Source of the DNA: Parasaccharibacter apium
GTDB taxonomy: Bacteria > Pseudomonadota > Alphaproteobacteria > Acetobacterales > Acetobacteraceae
NCBI RefSeq assembly: GCF_002592045.1
Contig: NZ_MEJG01000006.1
Coordinates: forward strand, 23,211 to 87,210
Length of the DNA stretch: 64,000 nt
Direction of reading: 5' to 3'
A program made the translations under genes and the position numbers. The notes beneath the pieces were generated by a model. That model worked only from the letters and a program-made list of their open reading frames with translations, did no database searches and was not told where the DNA came from. Below, one piece after another: positions 43,671 through 52,225 of this stretch. Each line of letters starts with the position of its first letter. Positions within the stretch are counted from its first letter, which is position 1.

Positions 43671-44765
43671 ATGGCGCGCTCCCCCCATTCAGCGAGTCCA
43701 GCCCGCTGGGCTGCTGTCATTCTGCCACCTTTATGCTTGGGGGGCTTTCTGGCGTGGTCGGCTGGCTTATTAACCCCGGCCTCCATCTCGCCCTCCCATT
43801 TTATGCAACGCTTCCATAATGCTGGGGCCCCTAATACAGGCTTCCGCCGCGCCCATGCCAAAGGGATGTGTGTAACAGGCTGGTTTGACCCCTCACCAGA
43901 AGGCCGCGCCCTCTCCCATGCAGGAGTCTTTAAAGGGGAGCATCTCCCCGTTATCGGGCGTTTCTCACTCGCACCCCCGCTGCCTTATTTACCCGATAAC
44001 CCCAACATAGCCCGCAGCTTAGCCTTGCAGATTCGCACGCCTTCAGGAGATGATTGGCGCATGGCCCTTGTTGATATGCCTTTACAATCCATGCGGGACA
44101 TTGCTGATGCTTACGCCTTCTTCAAAGCCGCACGGTTAGACCCAGTAACCCATAAGCCAGACCCTGAGGCAGTTAAAGCCTATGCCGCCCAACGCCCTTG
44201 GCTAAACACCGCCTTTGAGCAAGCAAAAGCCCATCAACAACCATCCGACCTGACAAACGATACTTATAACAGCCTGGACAGCTTCATCCTGACAAATGAT
44301 GCAGGTAAGAAAACAGCCGTCCGCTGGGCTGTACAGGCAAAAGAGCCTTTCCGCCCAGCTGAAGGGAGCGGTGCGAATGATGGCAATTACCTCTTCAAAC
44401 GCTTAGTGCAAACGCTTGATGAACGCCCCCTAAGCTGGGACATTGTGGCCACCATTGCCCGTGAGGGCGACCCGGTGAACGACCCCAGCCAACCTTGGAA
44501 TGACGCAGACCAAAAAGTTACCGTTGGCACTGTAACCTTCACCAAAGCCTATAGTGAGGATGAAAATCCCTGCGGTCCTATGGTCTTTGACCCCACCATC
44601 CTCCCAGAGGGCATCAGCGTCTCGCAAGACCCTTTACTCGCCCTGCGAGCCTCGGTGTATATGAAGTCTTACGCAACACGCTCTGCTGAGCATAAAACGC
44701 CGAGCATGGTCACCCCTAACGATGTCGCCAACCCGACCCTCACATCAGACGAGAAGGGCCAGTAA
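43671..44765 (+). CDS. Catalase-family peroxidase (SrpA-like), membrane-anchored or secreted
   Basis: A 364-residue mini-catalase without the C-terminal catalase domain. A hydrophobic N-terminal segment (WAAVILPPLCLGGFLAWSAG) suggests export or anchoring. FRRAHAKGMCVTGWF holds the distal His. A conserved ASVYMKSYATRS near the C-terminus should hold the proximal Tyr heme ligand. Such proteins act as peroxidases. The ATG at 43671, with GAAGGAG upstream, is preferred over a TTG at 43650 that would lie inside that ribosome site. The cytochrome b561 gene starts 3 bases after its stop, so a quinol-linked peroxidase is a plausible joint function. Confidence 0.87.
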   Translation: MARSPHSASPARWAAVILPPLCLGGFLAWSAGLLTPASISPSHFMQRFHNAGAPNTGFRRAHAKGMCVTGWFDPSPEGRALSHAGVFKGEHLPVIGRFSLAPPLPYLPDNPNIARSLALQIRTPSGDDWRMALVDMPLQSMRDIADAYAFFKAARLDPVTHKPDPEAVKAYAAQRPWLNTAFEQAKAHQQPSDLTNDTYNSLDSFILTNDAGKKTAVRWAVQAKEPFRPAEGSGANDGNYLFKRLVQTLDERPLSWDIVATIAREGDPVNDPSQPWNDADQKVTVGTVTFTKAYSEDENPCGPMVFDPTILPEGISVSQDPLLALRASVYMKSYATRSAEHKTPSMVTPNDVANPTLTSDEKGQ

Positions 44766-44768
44766 GCT

Positions 44769-45317
44769 ATGTCACTTCCGCAAAATACGGGTAAGGCTGC
44801 GCCCTTCCCTCGCCTCTCCATCATGCTTCATTGGATCATGGCCGCACTCATCCTTGTGATGCTCTTTGTCGGGCTGTTTATGGCGCATATATCGAGCATC
44901 CATTATGCGGGCCTCTTTACATTGCACCGCACGGTCGGGTTCCTCCTCCTACTGCTCGTGGTCATCCGGCTTATTAACCGCTTTACCAATCGCACACCGC
45001 CCCTCCCGGCAGACCTCCCCAGCCCCATGAAACTCGCCGCCCATCTCTCCCATATCCTGCTCTATGGCTTCATGTTCGCCTTACCGCTGGTTGGCTGGGC
45101 TATGCTCTCAGCCGGGGGCTACCCCATTACCTTATGGGGCGGTTGTCACATTCCGCCTCTTATGGGCTTTCATCCCCATCTATGGGGTGCGCTACGCTGC
45201 CTACACAGCCTGCTCGCCTATGGGCTCATCCTACTCATCCTCGCCCATATCGGAGCGGCCCTGCTGCACGGCGTCATCCGCCGCGATGGTGTCATGGGCT
45301 CCATGTTGGGGCGGTAA
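44769..45317 (+). CDS. Cytochrome b561 family protein
   Basis: A 182-residue four-helix diheme b561-type cytochrome of the inner membrane. The conserved histidines are seen in SIMLHWIMAALILVMLFVGL, FTLHRTVGFLLLLLVVIRL, AAHLSHILLYGFMFALPLVG and a C-terminal LILLILAHIGAALLHG. Such proteins shuttle electrons from ubiquinol to periplasmic partners. Its tight spacing to the catalase-like peroxidase suggests that it supplies the peroxidase with electrons. Confidence 0.9.
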   Translation: MSLPQNTGKAAPFPRLSIMLHWIMAALILVMLFVGLFMAHISSIHYAGLFTLHRTVGFLLLLLVVIRLINRFTNRTPPLPADLPSPMKLAAHLSHILLYGFMFALPLVGWAMLSAGGYPITLWGGCHIPPLMGFHPHLWGALRCLHSLLAYGLILLILAHIGAALLHGVIRRDGVMGSMLGR

Positions 45318-45343
45318 CCAATCCCAATTTGGCACAAAACACA

Positions 45344-45378
45344 TAAAAAAGGCGGCCCTTTTACAGGACCGCCTTTTC
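45344..45378. terminator. Bidirectional terminator
   Basis: An A-run (45345-45350) and GGCGGCC are followed, after a short loop, by GGACCGCC (45366-45373) and TTTT. The stem AAGGCGG/CCGCCTT has T-tracts on both strands and separates the convergent b561 and aldehyde dehydrogenase genes. Confidence 0.82.
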
Positions 45379-45405
45379 CTTTATCCAAACGGTAAGTAGT
45401 AAGCC

Positions 45406-46797
45406 TCAGAAAGGAGCATCAATATCCACGATATTGATGAGCTTGTGATTCACAAACTCCTTAATACCAAGGTCGATAAGCTCCCGGCCATAGCCGGAGC
45501 GGGCAATCCCACCGAAAGGTAGCTCGGCCTTTGTCCCAGTTGGGTGATTGATGAACACCATACCAGTACGGATTTTTGCAGCCACACGGGCACCACGGGC
45601 TTCGTCCTTTGTAAAGACAGAGCCGCCAAGCCCATAAGGGGAATCATTAGCGATGCGAATAGCATCAACCTCATCTTTTGCCCGATAAAGCTGCGTGACC
45701 GGGCCAAAGAACTCCCAATGGCGTGCCTCATTCTTCTCATCCAGCCCTGTCATAATCATTGGCTGGAAGAATGCCCCCTGATTGGGGATAGGCAGAGGAA
45801 TTGTCTCAACCTGTGCCCCATGCTTTTTGGCCTCTTCCACCTGGGCACGCAAATCATCAGCCGCTTTTTGGGAAGAGAGCGGCGCAAAATTGGTGCTTGG
45901 GTCTAACGGATCACCGGCCTTCAGCTCAGAGATGCCTTTTTTATACAGCTCCACAAAACGGTCATAGAGGCTATCCACCACGATGATGCGCTTAGCAGAC
46001 ACACAAACCTGCCCTGCATTCCAATGGCGGCCAAACACAGCCCATTTGACGGTCTTTTCTAAATCAGCATCATCCAACACGATAAAGGCATCACTACCGC
46101 CTAATTCCATCGTGGCTTTCTTCAACGCTTTACCGGCAATCCCTGCCACGACCGAGCCAGCCCCTTCCGAGCCTGTCAGGGCCACACCGCAGCTACGCGG
46201 GTCATTCAGCACCATTTCCGTATGATGACGGGCCAGATAGAGATTCTGGAACAAGCCTTTCGGTGCCCCTGCTTCCTCAAACAACTCCTGACACACCGCC
46301 GCACATTGCGGCAAATTACCAGCATGTTTGAGGATGACCGCATTCCCTGCAGAAATCTGCGGTGCTGCAATACGCACCACCTGATAATAAGGGAAGTTCC
46401 ACGGCTCAATCGCCAGGACAATGCCCTGCGGCTCATACACAATCTTTGCCCGCCCAATGGCAGGGTTGGAGACCTTCAACTCCTCTGGCTTCAGAAGGTC
46501 TTCTGCATGCTCAGCATAATATTCGCAAATCTCGGCTGAGAGAATGACTTCTGCTTTGCCTTCAGCCAGTACCTTGCCCATCTCCAAAGCAGCAAGACGC
46601 GCTAATTTATCAGCATCCCGGCGCAATAAAGCTCCAAAAGCTTTTAAAACCTTCGCCCGCTCGGCAAAGCTCGTTGTCCGCCATGCCTCATAAGCCTCAT
46701 ACCCCCGGGCTAGTGCCGCTTGGACCTCTTGGTCCGTTGCCTCGGGGAATTGTTTGAGGACCTCATTCGTATAAGGGTTTGTTGTTGCGTAAGCCAT
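45406..46797 (-). CDS. NAD(P)-dependent aldehyde dehydrogenase, succinate-semialdehyde type
   Basis: A 463-residue ALDH of the GabD/Sad-like group. The N-terminus is YATTNPYTNEVLKQFPEATD. The catalytic Glu is in TMELGGSDAFIVLDD and the nucleophile Cys is in WNAGQVCVSAKRI. PWNFPYYQVVRIAAPQISAG is the cofactor-binding region. Likely substrates are succinate semialdehyde or other short aldehydes. It lies 27 bases downstream of the YqhD-like reductase, so the two form an operon handling an aldehyde in both redox directions. Confidence 0.88.
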   Translation of the reverse strand: MAYATTNPYTNEVLKQFPEATDQEVQAALARGYEAYEAWRTTSFAERAKVLKAFGALLRRDADKLARLAALEMGKVLAEGKAEVILSAEICEYYAEHAEDLLKPEELKVSNPAIGRAKIVYEPQGIVLAIEPWNFPYYQVVRIAAPQISAGNAVILKHAGNLPQCAAVCQELFEEAGAPKGLFQNLYLARHHTEMVLNDPRSCGVALTGSEGAGSVVAGIAGKALKKATMELGGSDAFIVLDDADLEKTVKWAVFGRHWNAGQVCVSAKRIIVVDSLYDRFVELYKKGISELKAGDPLDPSTNFAPLSSQKAADDLRAQVEEAKKHGAQVETIPLPIPNQGAFFQPMIMTGLDEKNEARHWEFFGPVTQLYRAKDEVDAIRIANDSPYGLGGSVFTKDEARGARVAAKIRTGMVFINHPTGTKAELPFGGIARSGYGRELIDLGIKEFVNHKLINIVDIDAPF

Positions 46798-46824
46798 AAT
46801 ATACCTCTTTCTCTTGCCCGAATT

Positions 46825-47985
46825 TTATAGAGCGCGTTCCAACACTTTGCGGCTAATTTCTGGGGTAATTTCCTCCCCTTCCCCTAAGGCTGTCATGCCG
46901 TGGTCTTTTAGCTGCGTGATGATAGGCTCAATCCCCTCATGGCCAATCTCATAAGCTGAGAGACGAACAGGAATATCCAACCCTTTAAAGAAGGCCTCAA
47001 TCTGAGCAATCGCCGCATCAATCCGCTCATCCTCAGAGCCATCCTTTAGCCCCAGAACACGCGTTGCATATTGCAGCAGCTTCGCCCGCTTCTGCTCCCG
47101 CCGCTCCTTCAACATAGCCGGCAGAACAATGGCTAGAGTACGGGCATGGTCAATGCCATATTTCGCCGTGAGCTCATGCCCGATAGCGTGCGTTGCCCAA
47201 TCTTGCTTCACACCAGCCCCAATCAAACCATTAAGAGCCTGTGTTGCGACCCACATCAGATTTGCCCGCAGGTCATAATCATCAGCAGGGGCTTTTGTGA
47301 TGCGCTGTGCAATATCATGCAGGCTGAGCAAAAGCCCTTCTGCGTAACGGTCCTGCACCATCGCATCTTGCGGCAGGGTCATATAAGCTTCCATCACATG
47401 GACGAACGAGTCCGCCACACCATTGGCCACCTGACGCGGCGGCAAGCTGAAGGTGCGTGTAGGGTCCAAAATGGAAAAAGTCGGGAACACATGCGGGTTA
47501 GAGAAGGCAAGCTTATCGCCTGTTTCCTTGCGAGAGATCACAGCAATATTGTTCATCTCCGAGCCCGTAGCAGGCAAGGTAACAACCGTCCCCAAAGGCA
47601 GAGCCTTTTTAACCGTTTGCCCCTGCTTTAACAGGATGTCCCACGGCTCACCTTCATAAGGTACAGCAGCCGCAACAAACTTGGTGCCATCCATAACGGA
47701 GCCACCACCAACTGCGAGGAGGAAATCCACCTTCTCTTTACGCGCAACCTCAACAGCCTTCATGAGGGTTTCGTAAGTCGGGTTGGCTTCAATCCCCCCA
47801 AACTCGCAGAAAACTCGCGACCCAAGGGCTTTGCGTACCTCTGCCAATGTGCCGGTCTTCTCTGCACTCGCCCCACCATAAAGGACAAGCACGCGCGCTT
47901 GCGGGCTAAGCTGCTCATCCAGCTTGGCAATCATCCCTTTGCCAAAGAGAATCTTTGTCGGGTTATAAAACTCAAAATTATCCAT
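46825..47985 (-). CDS. Iron-containing alcohol dehydrogenase, YqhD-like NADPH aldehyde reductase
   Basis: A 386-residue group III alcohol dehydrogenase. The nucleotide region is LLAVGGGSVMDGTKFVAAAV. Metal ligands fit the pattern Asp and His in NGVADSFVHVMEAY, and two His in DWATHAIGHELTAKYGIDHA. It most resembles E. coli YqhD, which reduces toxic aldehydes such as methylglyoxal and acrolein. The ATG at 47985 (MDNFEFYNPTKILFG) with CGAGGA upstream is chosen over an in-frame start at 48009. An operator-like TAGACCGGTCAT stands 34 bases upstream. Confidence 0.9.
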   Translation of the reverse strand: MDNFEFYNPTKILFGKGMIAKLDEQLSPQARVLVLYGGASAEKTGTLAEVRKALGSRVFCEFGGIEANPTYETLMKAVEVARKEKVDFLLAVGGGSVMDGTKFVAAAVPYEGEPWDILLKQGQTVKKALPLGTVVTLPATGSEMNNIAVISRKETGDKLAFSNPHVFPTFSILDPTRTFSLPPRQVANGVADSFVHVMEAYMTLPQDAMVQDRYAEGLLLSLHDIAQRITKAPADDYDLRANLMWVATQALNGLIGAGVKQDWATHAIGHELTAKYGIDHARTLAIVLPAMLKERREQKRAKLLQYATRVLGLKDGSEDERIDAAIAQIEAFFKGLDIPVRLSAYEIGHEGIEPIITQLKDHGMTALGEGEEITPEISRKVLERAL

Positions 47986-48019
47986 AGCATCCTCGCTGAT
48001 TCTGGACATACACTAAAAA

Positions 48020-48031
48020 TAGACCGGTCAT
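48020..48031 (-). promoter_or_regulatory. Operator-like palindrome upstream of the aldehyde reductase gene
   Basis: TAGACCGGTCAT contains the perfect palindrome GACCGGTC. The extended form AAATAGAC(C/T)GGTCA recurs with one mismatch at 48737-48751 upstream of the TetR-type regulator. The shared sequence in front of the two genes suggests a common repressor site for that regulator. Confidence 0.55.
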
Positions 48032-48099
48032 CTCGAAAATGAAAGGGGGGCATCCTTAAAAAACCCTCTCATTACAAAAAACTCATATTAATAACCCTA

Positions 48100-48693
48100 T
48101 TAGGAGGCTAATAGCTGCCGCGTTGCCACAAACGCATCCTCAAAAGCGGTTTGTTTATGCGTGACCTTAACAAGCAAGTTCGCCCCTAACCATGTTTGAT
48201 ATACAACAGATGCCGCTAAACGCGCAGGTAGAGCTTTTGTGATAGTCCCATCCTGTTGGCCTTCCTCCACCATACAGGCAAGCCGCGCAATAATGGCCGT
48301 TGTCCCTTCCTCCAAAATCAACCTCATGCGCTCGGAAAGGTCGGAGACTTCTGCCGCTAATTTAACGACAAGGCATTTCTCGCTCAAACAGCCATGTTGC
48401 TGCGCGTCCACCCAGCATTGGCAATAAGCGGATAATTTCTCAAAGCCCGTCTTGCCCCGCTCGGCAATCAGAGCATCCAGCTTTTGGAGATATTGCTCAT
48501 TATACAGCTCCAACAATGCCGCACCGAAATGCTCCTTCGATTCAAAATAATGATAGAAGGAACCTTTAGGAATCTGCGCCGCCTCTAAAACTTGGCTTAA
48601 CCCCACAGCGGAAAATCCCCGCTGGCTTATAAGCGGGCGGGCCGATTCCAAAATACGCCGACGCGCTTGCACATGCTTCCCTGCCACTGTCAT
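48100..48693 (-). CDS. TetR/AcrR family regulator, NemR-like
   Basis: A 197-residue TetR repressor. The HTH lies at GFSAVGLSQVLEAAQIPKGS followed by FYHYFESKEHFGAALLELY. The ligand domain includes GCLSEKCLVVKLAAEVSDLS, which aligns with the E. coli NemR region holding its redox-sensitive cysteine. NemR senses reactive electrophiles and controls aldehyde detoxification genes, fitting the reductase/dehydrogenase operon directly downstream. The ATG at 48693 has GGGGAT upstream and is preferred over a TTG at 48717. Confidence 0.87.
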   Translation of the reverse strand: MTVAGKHVQARRRILESARPLISQRGFSAVGLSQVLEAAQIPKGSFYHYFESKEHFGAALLELYNEQYLQKLDALIAERGKTGFEKLSAYCQCWVDAQQHGCLSEKCLVVKLAAEVSDLSERMRLILEEGTTAIIARLACMVEEGQQDGTITKALPARLAASVVYQTWLGANLLVKVTHKQTAFEDAFVATRQLLAS

Positions 48694-48739
48694 GCTTTCA
48701 TCCCCTATCAAAAACAAGCCTATCTGTCCAGAATTGAAA

Positions 48740-48751
48740 TAGACTGGTCAG
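48740..48751 (-). promoter_or_regulatory. Operator-like site upstream of the TetR gene
   Basis: TAGACTGGTCAG, a near copy of the site at 48020-48031, lies 46 bases upstream of the TetR ATG and inside the divergent region shared with the AraC gene. It is likely the autoregulatory site of the repressor and could also affect the AraC gene. Confidence 0.5.
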
Positions 48752-48806
48752 TCCACATCATTCCTCTGGACGCTCCCACGCTCCCCTCAGTATCATACGC
48801 GCTGCT

Positions 48807-49538
48807 ATGCCTGTTTCATTCACCCCGTCATCTTCTTCATCCTCTGGGCCGCTTTGGCATTATTGGCGCATACATCACCCTGATATTCGGGAGATGAGCA
48901 TGGCATATGGTGCAAAACTGGCCCTCCCCTTGCATTTTCATCAAGAAGACCAACTCGCTTTCCTCCTAACGGGGTGTCGTCATTTCCTATTTCCTCATCG
49001 CAGCGTCACTCTTACAGCGGGGCAGGCTTTGCTCATCCCCGCTGGTACACCGCATCTCTCACGTGATGATGACCCTGCCCGCACTGGGGACACATTATGC
49101 CTCAATCTCTATCTCACACCCCACCGTTATCACGACCCAGCCGATTGCGCGGCCCTCCTCCAACAATCTGTTGGGGAACGCCCCACTCACATCACCATCA
49201 TTCCCGCACCGGCTTTACCCCTCCCTATGCAGGATGGCACCCCCCTTCATTCTATCCAAACCCTTGCGCGAGAAGCTGGAATGAGTCGGGAGGCCTATTC
49301 CCGCCGCTTTCAACGCCAATACGGCGTAACCCCGCAGGCTTTTCGGCTTCTATGCCAATTAAACGAGGCTAAAGCCCAACTCCGCACAGGGATAAACAAC
49401 GTGCAAGCGGCCATGAATACGGGTTTTGCAGACCAAAGCCATATGGGCCGGCTCTTTCACCGGACCTTTGGCACCACACCGGGCCGCTATCGTCAGGACC
49501 CCACCATACCTCCACTTACCCCCGCACCGCTTTTATAA
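48807..49538 (+). CDS. AraC family transcriptional regulator
   Basis: A 243-residue regulator with an N-terminal cupin-like sensing region (LPLHFHQEDQLAFLLTG, LTAGQALLIPAGTPHLSR) and a C-terminal AraC double HTH (SIQTLAREAGMSREAYSRRF and a second helix set QAAMNTGFADQSHMGRLFHR ending FGTTPGRYRQ). It is divergent from the TetR gene and 88 bases upstream of the DapA-family gene on the same strand, a likely target. The inducer is unknown. Confidence 0.88.
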   Translation: MPVSFTPSSSSSSGPLWHYWRIHHPDIREMSMAYGAKLALPLHFHQEDQLAFLLTGCRHFLFPHRSVTLTAGQALLIPAGTPHLSRDDDPARTGDTLCLNLYLTPHRYHDPADCAALLQQSVGERPTHITIIPAPALPLPMQDGTPLHSIQTLAREAGMSREAYSRRFQRQYGVTPQAFRLLCQLNEAKAQLRTGINNVQAAMNTGFADQSHMGRLFHRTFGTTPGRYRQDPTIPPLTPAPLL

Positions 49539-49626
49539 AACAAATAAGGTCACATTCCTTCTATACCGTAACACGGCCTCTCTAGCATGATGACGCACCC
49601 ATTCTGTCTCATCATGAGGATAACTT

Positions 49627-50529
49627 ATGAGCATCTCTTTCCACGGCCTGAGTGCCTTTCCCATCACCCCTATGCAGCAGGACAAACCCGATGAGGCACG
49701 CTTTGCTGCCCTCATCACCCGGTTGGTGGAGGCCAAAGTGGATTCCATCGGGGCCCTCGGCTCTACGGGAAGTTATGCCTTCCTCACCCGCGCAGAGCGG
49801 GAAAAACTAGCACGCTTGGCCGTCAGCCATGCGGGTAGCATCCCCGTCCTTGTCAGCATTGGGGCTATTCATCTACGCGATACACTCCTACTTGCTGAAG
49901 ATGCCCAAAAAGCCGGGGCAAAAGCCCTTCTTCTCCCCCCTATGAGCTACTTCCCCCTACGAGATGAAGAGGTCTTTACACTTTATGAGACCGTCAACCG
50001 CCACGTCTCCGTCCCGCTCATTGTTTATGATACGCCCGGTACAACGCAGTTCCATTTCTCCGATGCGTTAATGCCGCATATTTGCAAACTTTCGCATGTC
50101 CGTTCCATTAAGCTCCCTAGCGGCTCCCCCACCGCTGAGGAAGCTGCTGCACGGATGGCGCGCCTCCTCCCCACCCTGCCAGAGAGCATCACCCCCGGCA
50201 TTAGTGGCGACCCAACCGCGGCCCAAGCCCTCATACATGGTGCACGCATATGGTACTCCGAATGGGGCGGCTTGTTCCCTCGTCTAGCCCGGCACCTCAC
50301 CGATGCGGCCCTTGCTAAAAATGAGGCTGAAATAACCCGCATTGAGGCGATATTCGCGCCTTTCTGGGCTATGAGTGCCCGTTATAATGGTTCACTACGC
50401 GTTATCGCCTCTGCTGCGGAGATTATGAATCTAGCAGGGCCGGGTGCGCTCCCACGCCCATTGCAAGGTGTCTCGCAAGACGATTACGACCAGCTCGCTA
50501 CCCTCATCCACACACATCAACCCGCGTAA
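49627..50529 (+). CDS. Dihydrodipicolinate synthase/N-acetylneuraminate lyase family protein
   Basis: A 300-residue class I aldolase of the DapA superfamily. The pattern GALGSTGSYAFLTRAEREKL matches the GTTGE-type substrate loop, VYDTPGTTQF holds the catalytic Tyr, and RSIKLPSGSP the Schiff-base Lys. The family includes DapA, NanA and sugar-acid aldolases. Departures from the DapA signature (YDTPG rather than YNVPGR) and the AraC neighbour suggest a catabolic aldolase or dehydratase rather than the lysine biosynthetic enzyme. The substrate is unknown. Confidence 0.82.
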   Translation: MSISFHGLSAFPITPMQQDKPDEARFAALITRLVEAKVDSIGALGSTGSYAFLTRAEREKLARLAVSHAGSIPVLVSIGAIHLRDTLLLAEDAQKAGAKALLLPPMSYFPLRDEEVFTLYETVNRHVSVPLIVYDTPGTTQFHFSDALMPHICKLSHVRSIKLPSGSPTAEEAAARMARLLPTLPESITPGISGDPTAAQALIHGARIWYSEWGGLFPRLARHLTDAALAKNEAEITRIEAIFAPFWAMSARYNGSLRVIASAAEIMNLAGPGALPRPLQGVSQDDYDQLATLIHTHQPA

Positions 50530-50538
50530 ACTTCACCC

Positions 50539-50576
50539 ACAGGCCCCGGCATAACGAACGGGGCCTGTATGTTTTG
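50539..50576 (+). terminator. Rho-independent terminator
   Basis: ACAGGCCCCG at 50539-50548 pairs perfectly with CGGGGCCTGT at 50559-50568, followed by ATGTTTT. It lies 10 bases past the stop of the DapA-family gene. Confidence 0.82.
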
Positions 50577-50601
50577 ACCCAATTTATGATAGCGTGGGGC
50601 T

Positions 50602-51924
50602 ATGTTCATCCGCTCACACGCCCCCATCTCTCTGTTGGCTCTCACTGTAAGAGCCGTACTGGCTTTGGCCATCTTATGTCCTGCACTTGCTATCGCAGGC
50701 CCTTGTATGCCGCTAGACGCCCTCCAACCCCCGCACGCTAATACGACAGACCCCACCCAACCTTTCTATATCGATACATCCGGCTTAAGCGGCAGCGGTG
50801 TTATGCCCATTCATGACCCGCATAACCCACTTTATCCCCCTGCGACCGACCTCCCCGATGCCACACTCCCACCCCTCACCCAAAACGGTAATTACATCCT
50901 AGGCCCTACCCACACACTCCCCGCAGAGTGGAACAACACCCAACCCGCACAAGGCCGCTTGATTCACTTCACACTCTCATCCTCTCCTCAAAGCGGCTAT
51001 AACCCCGGCATCGCCCGTGATGAGGCAGAGCCCTGCGCAACGGGGATGCGCAATATGTCCACCAGCCACGCAGGCGACCCCTCACGCCTAGACGTCCCCG
51101 GTGCCCATCCCGCCTCTTGGCACCGTAGCGTTGATATTTATATCCCGCCCCATACACCAACAGACCATCCTCTCCCCTTTCTCATATTTGGTGATGCGGG
51201 CGATGACGGTATTTATCCGGGGCATGACCTATTCTCTTTGGTTGATGCCCTCATCAAAGCGCATCGCATCCCCCCGATGGTTATCATTGGTGTTGGTTCC
51301 GGCGGGGGTGATGCCCAAGGCAGCGAACGCGGGCGCGAATATGATACGATGTCCGGCGATTATGCCGATTGGATCGAGGCCCATATCCTCCCTCTTGTAG
51401 AGGCAAAAGCTCACCTCCATCTCTCCCATAACCCTGATGACCGCGCAACCATGGGCTTTAGCTCTAGCGGGGCCGCCGCCTTTGCCATGGCATGGTTTCG
51501 TCCCACGCTGTACCATCGGGTCCTGGCCTATTCTCCCTCTTTAGTGAATCAACAATGGCCGTATAACCCCGCTCTACCCGGTGGGGGCTGGCAGCTCCAT
51601 TCCCCATGGGCAGGCACGCCGCAGGCCATACCACCCCACCCCGGCGCGGCCCTCATCCCAGCGAGCCCGCGCCTACCTTTACGCATTTGGTACGAGATGG
51701 GCGACCAAGACCTCTTTTACCCCGTGCGCCCTATGCCTGATGGGATGCATGATTGGTTTCTCGCTGGCGAGAATCTCGCCCGTGTCCTTGCGGCAAAAGG
51801 CTATGCGTATCAATTTATCATCTCACGCAACGCCCAGCATGTCGATGGCCCCACAATAGACCAAACCCTCCCAGAAGCCCTAGAATGGCTTTGGCGGCCA
51901 AATCCCACACCCCATCACAACTGA
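50602..51924 (+). CDS. Secreted alpha/beta hydrolase, putative esterase (esterase D/IroE-like)
   Basis: A 440-residue protein with an N-terminal signal peptide (LALTVRAVLALAILCPALAI, cleavage near AIAGP). The esterase domain (about residues 180-435) has PFLIFGDAGDDGIYPGHDLF, the oxyanion/strand region PPMVIIGVGSGGGDAQG, the nucleophile elbow GFSSSGAAAF, an acidic WYEMGDQDLFYPVRPM region, and a C-terminal His in RNAQHVDGP. This resembles the Fes/IroE/EstD group acting on esters such as siderophores or acylated sugars. Natural substrate unknown. It is not part of the CRISPR locus that follows. Confidence 0.83.
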   Translation: MFIRSHAPISLLALTVRAVLALAILCPALAIAGPCMPLDALQPPHANTTDPTQPFYIDTSGLSGSGVMPIHDPHNPLYPPATDLPDATLPPLTQNGNYILGPTHTLPAEWNNTQPAQGRLIHFTLSSSPQSGYNPGIARDEAEPCATGMRNMSTSHAGDPSRLDVPGAHPASWHRSVDIYIPPHTPTDHPLPFLIFGDAGDDGIYPGHDLFSLVDALIKAHRIPPMVIIGVGSGGGDAQGSERGREYDTMSGDYADWIEAHILPLVEAKAHLHLSHNPDDRATMGFSSSGAAAFAMAWFRPTLYHRVLAYSPSLVNQQWPYNPALPGGGWQLHSPWAGTPQAIPPHPGAALIPASPRLPLRIWYEMGDQDLFYPVRPMPDGMHDWFLAGENLARVLAAKGYAYQFIISRNAQHVDGPTIDQTLPEALEWLWRPNPTPHHN

Positions 51925-52163
51925 CGATTAAGCAACGACCCTCGGTAATTATGAATATGAGTCTGCCAGATCCCAAAGGGTCAAAAGATCGACCTTCACG
52001 ATTTATGTACAAGAACGCAGCAAACAAATCTTGAAAGGTATGACTTGCGAAACCATAATACGTGGGGTGGAAAGATCGCTTCGGTTAAAAAACAATCTCT
52101 CCACTGAACCTACAAACATTTAATCAGTGGGTGACTTCAGAGCGGCCCCTAACGCCTGAAGCA
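51925..52163. other. Non-coding flank between the esterase gene and the CRISPR array
   Basis: No credible gene is seen here. The stretch from the esterase stop to the first repeat is about 300 bases. It is AT-richer than the neighbours and ends with the hairpin at 52164-52195. No T-rich hairpin follows the esterase gene, and no transposon ends were recognised. Confidence 0.5.
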
Positions 52164-52195
52164 CCGGTATCTCCCGCGAAAGCGGGGGATACCGG
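52164..52195. repeat. Strong hairpin with GAAA loop beyond the array end
   Basis: A 14-base arm at 52164-52177 pairs with 52182-52195 with a single mismatched position around a GAAA tetraloop. The core TCCCGC-GAAA-GCGGGG sits exactly 61 bases before the matching stem of the decayed terminal repeat, and 16 of 28 positions match the consensus repeat in that register. It may be an eroded older repeat, a dispersed palindromic element, or the end of the array transcript. Confidence 0.5.
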
Positions 52196-52225
52196 CCCCC
52201 AATCTCTAAAAAACTACTGCATCAC

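Noticed and set aside
52164..52195. Hairpin taken as a rho-independent terminator of the array transcript
   Set aside because: The stem is strong but there is no T-tract on either strand, so it is kept as a repeat-like element rather than a terminator.
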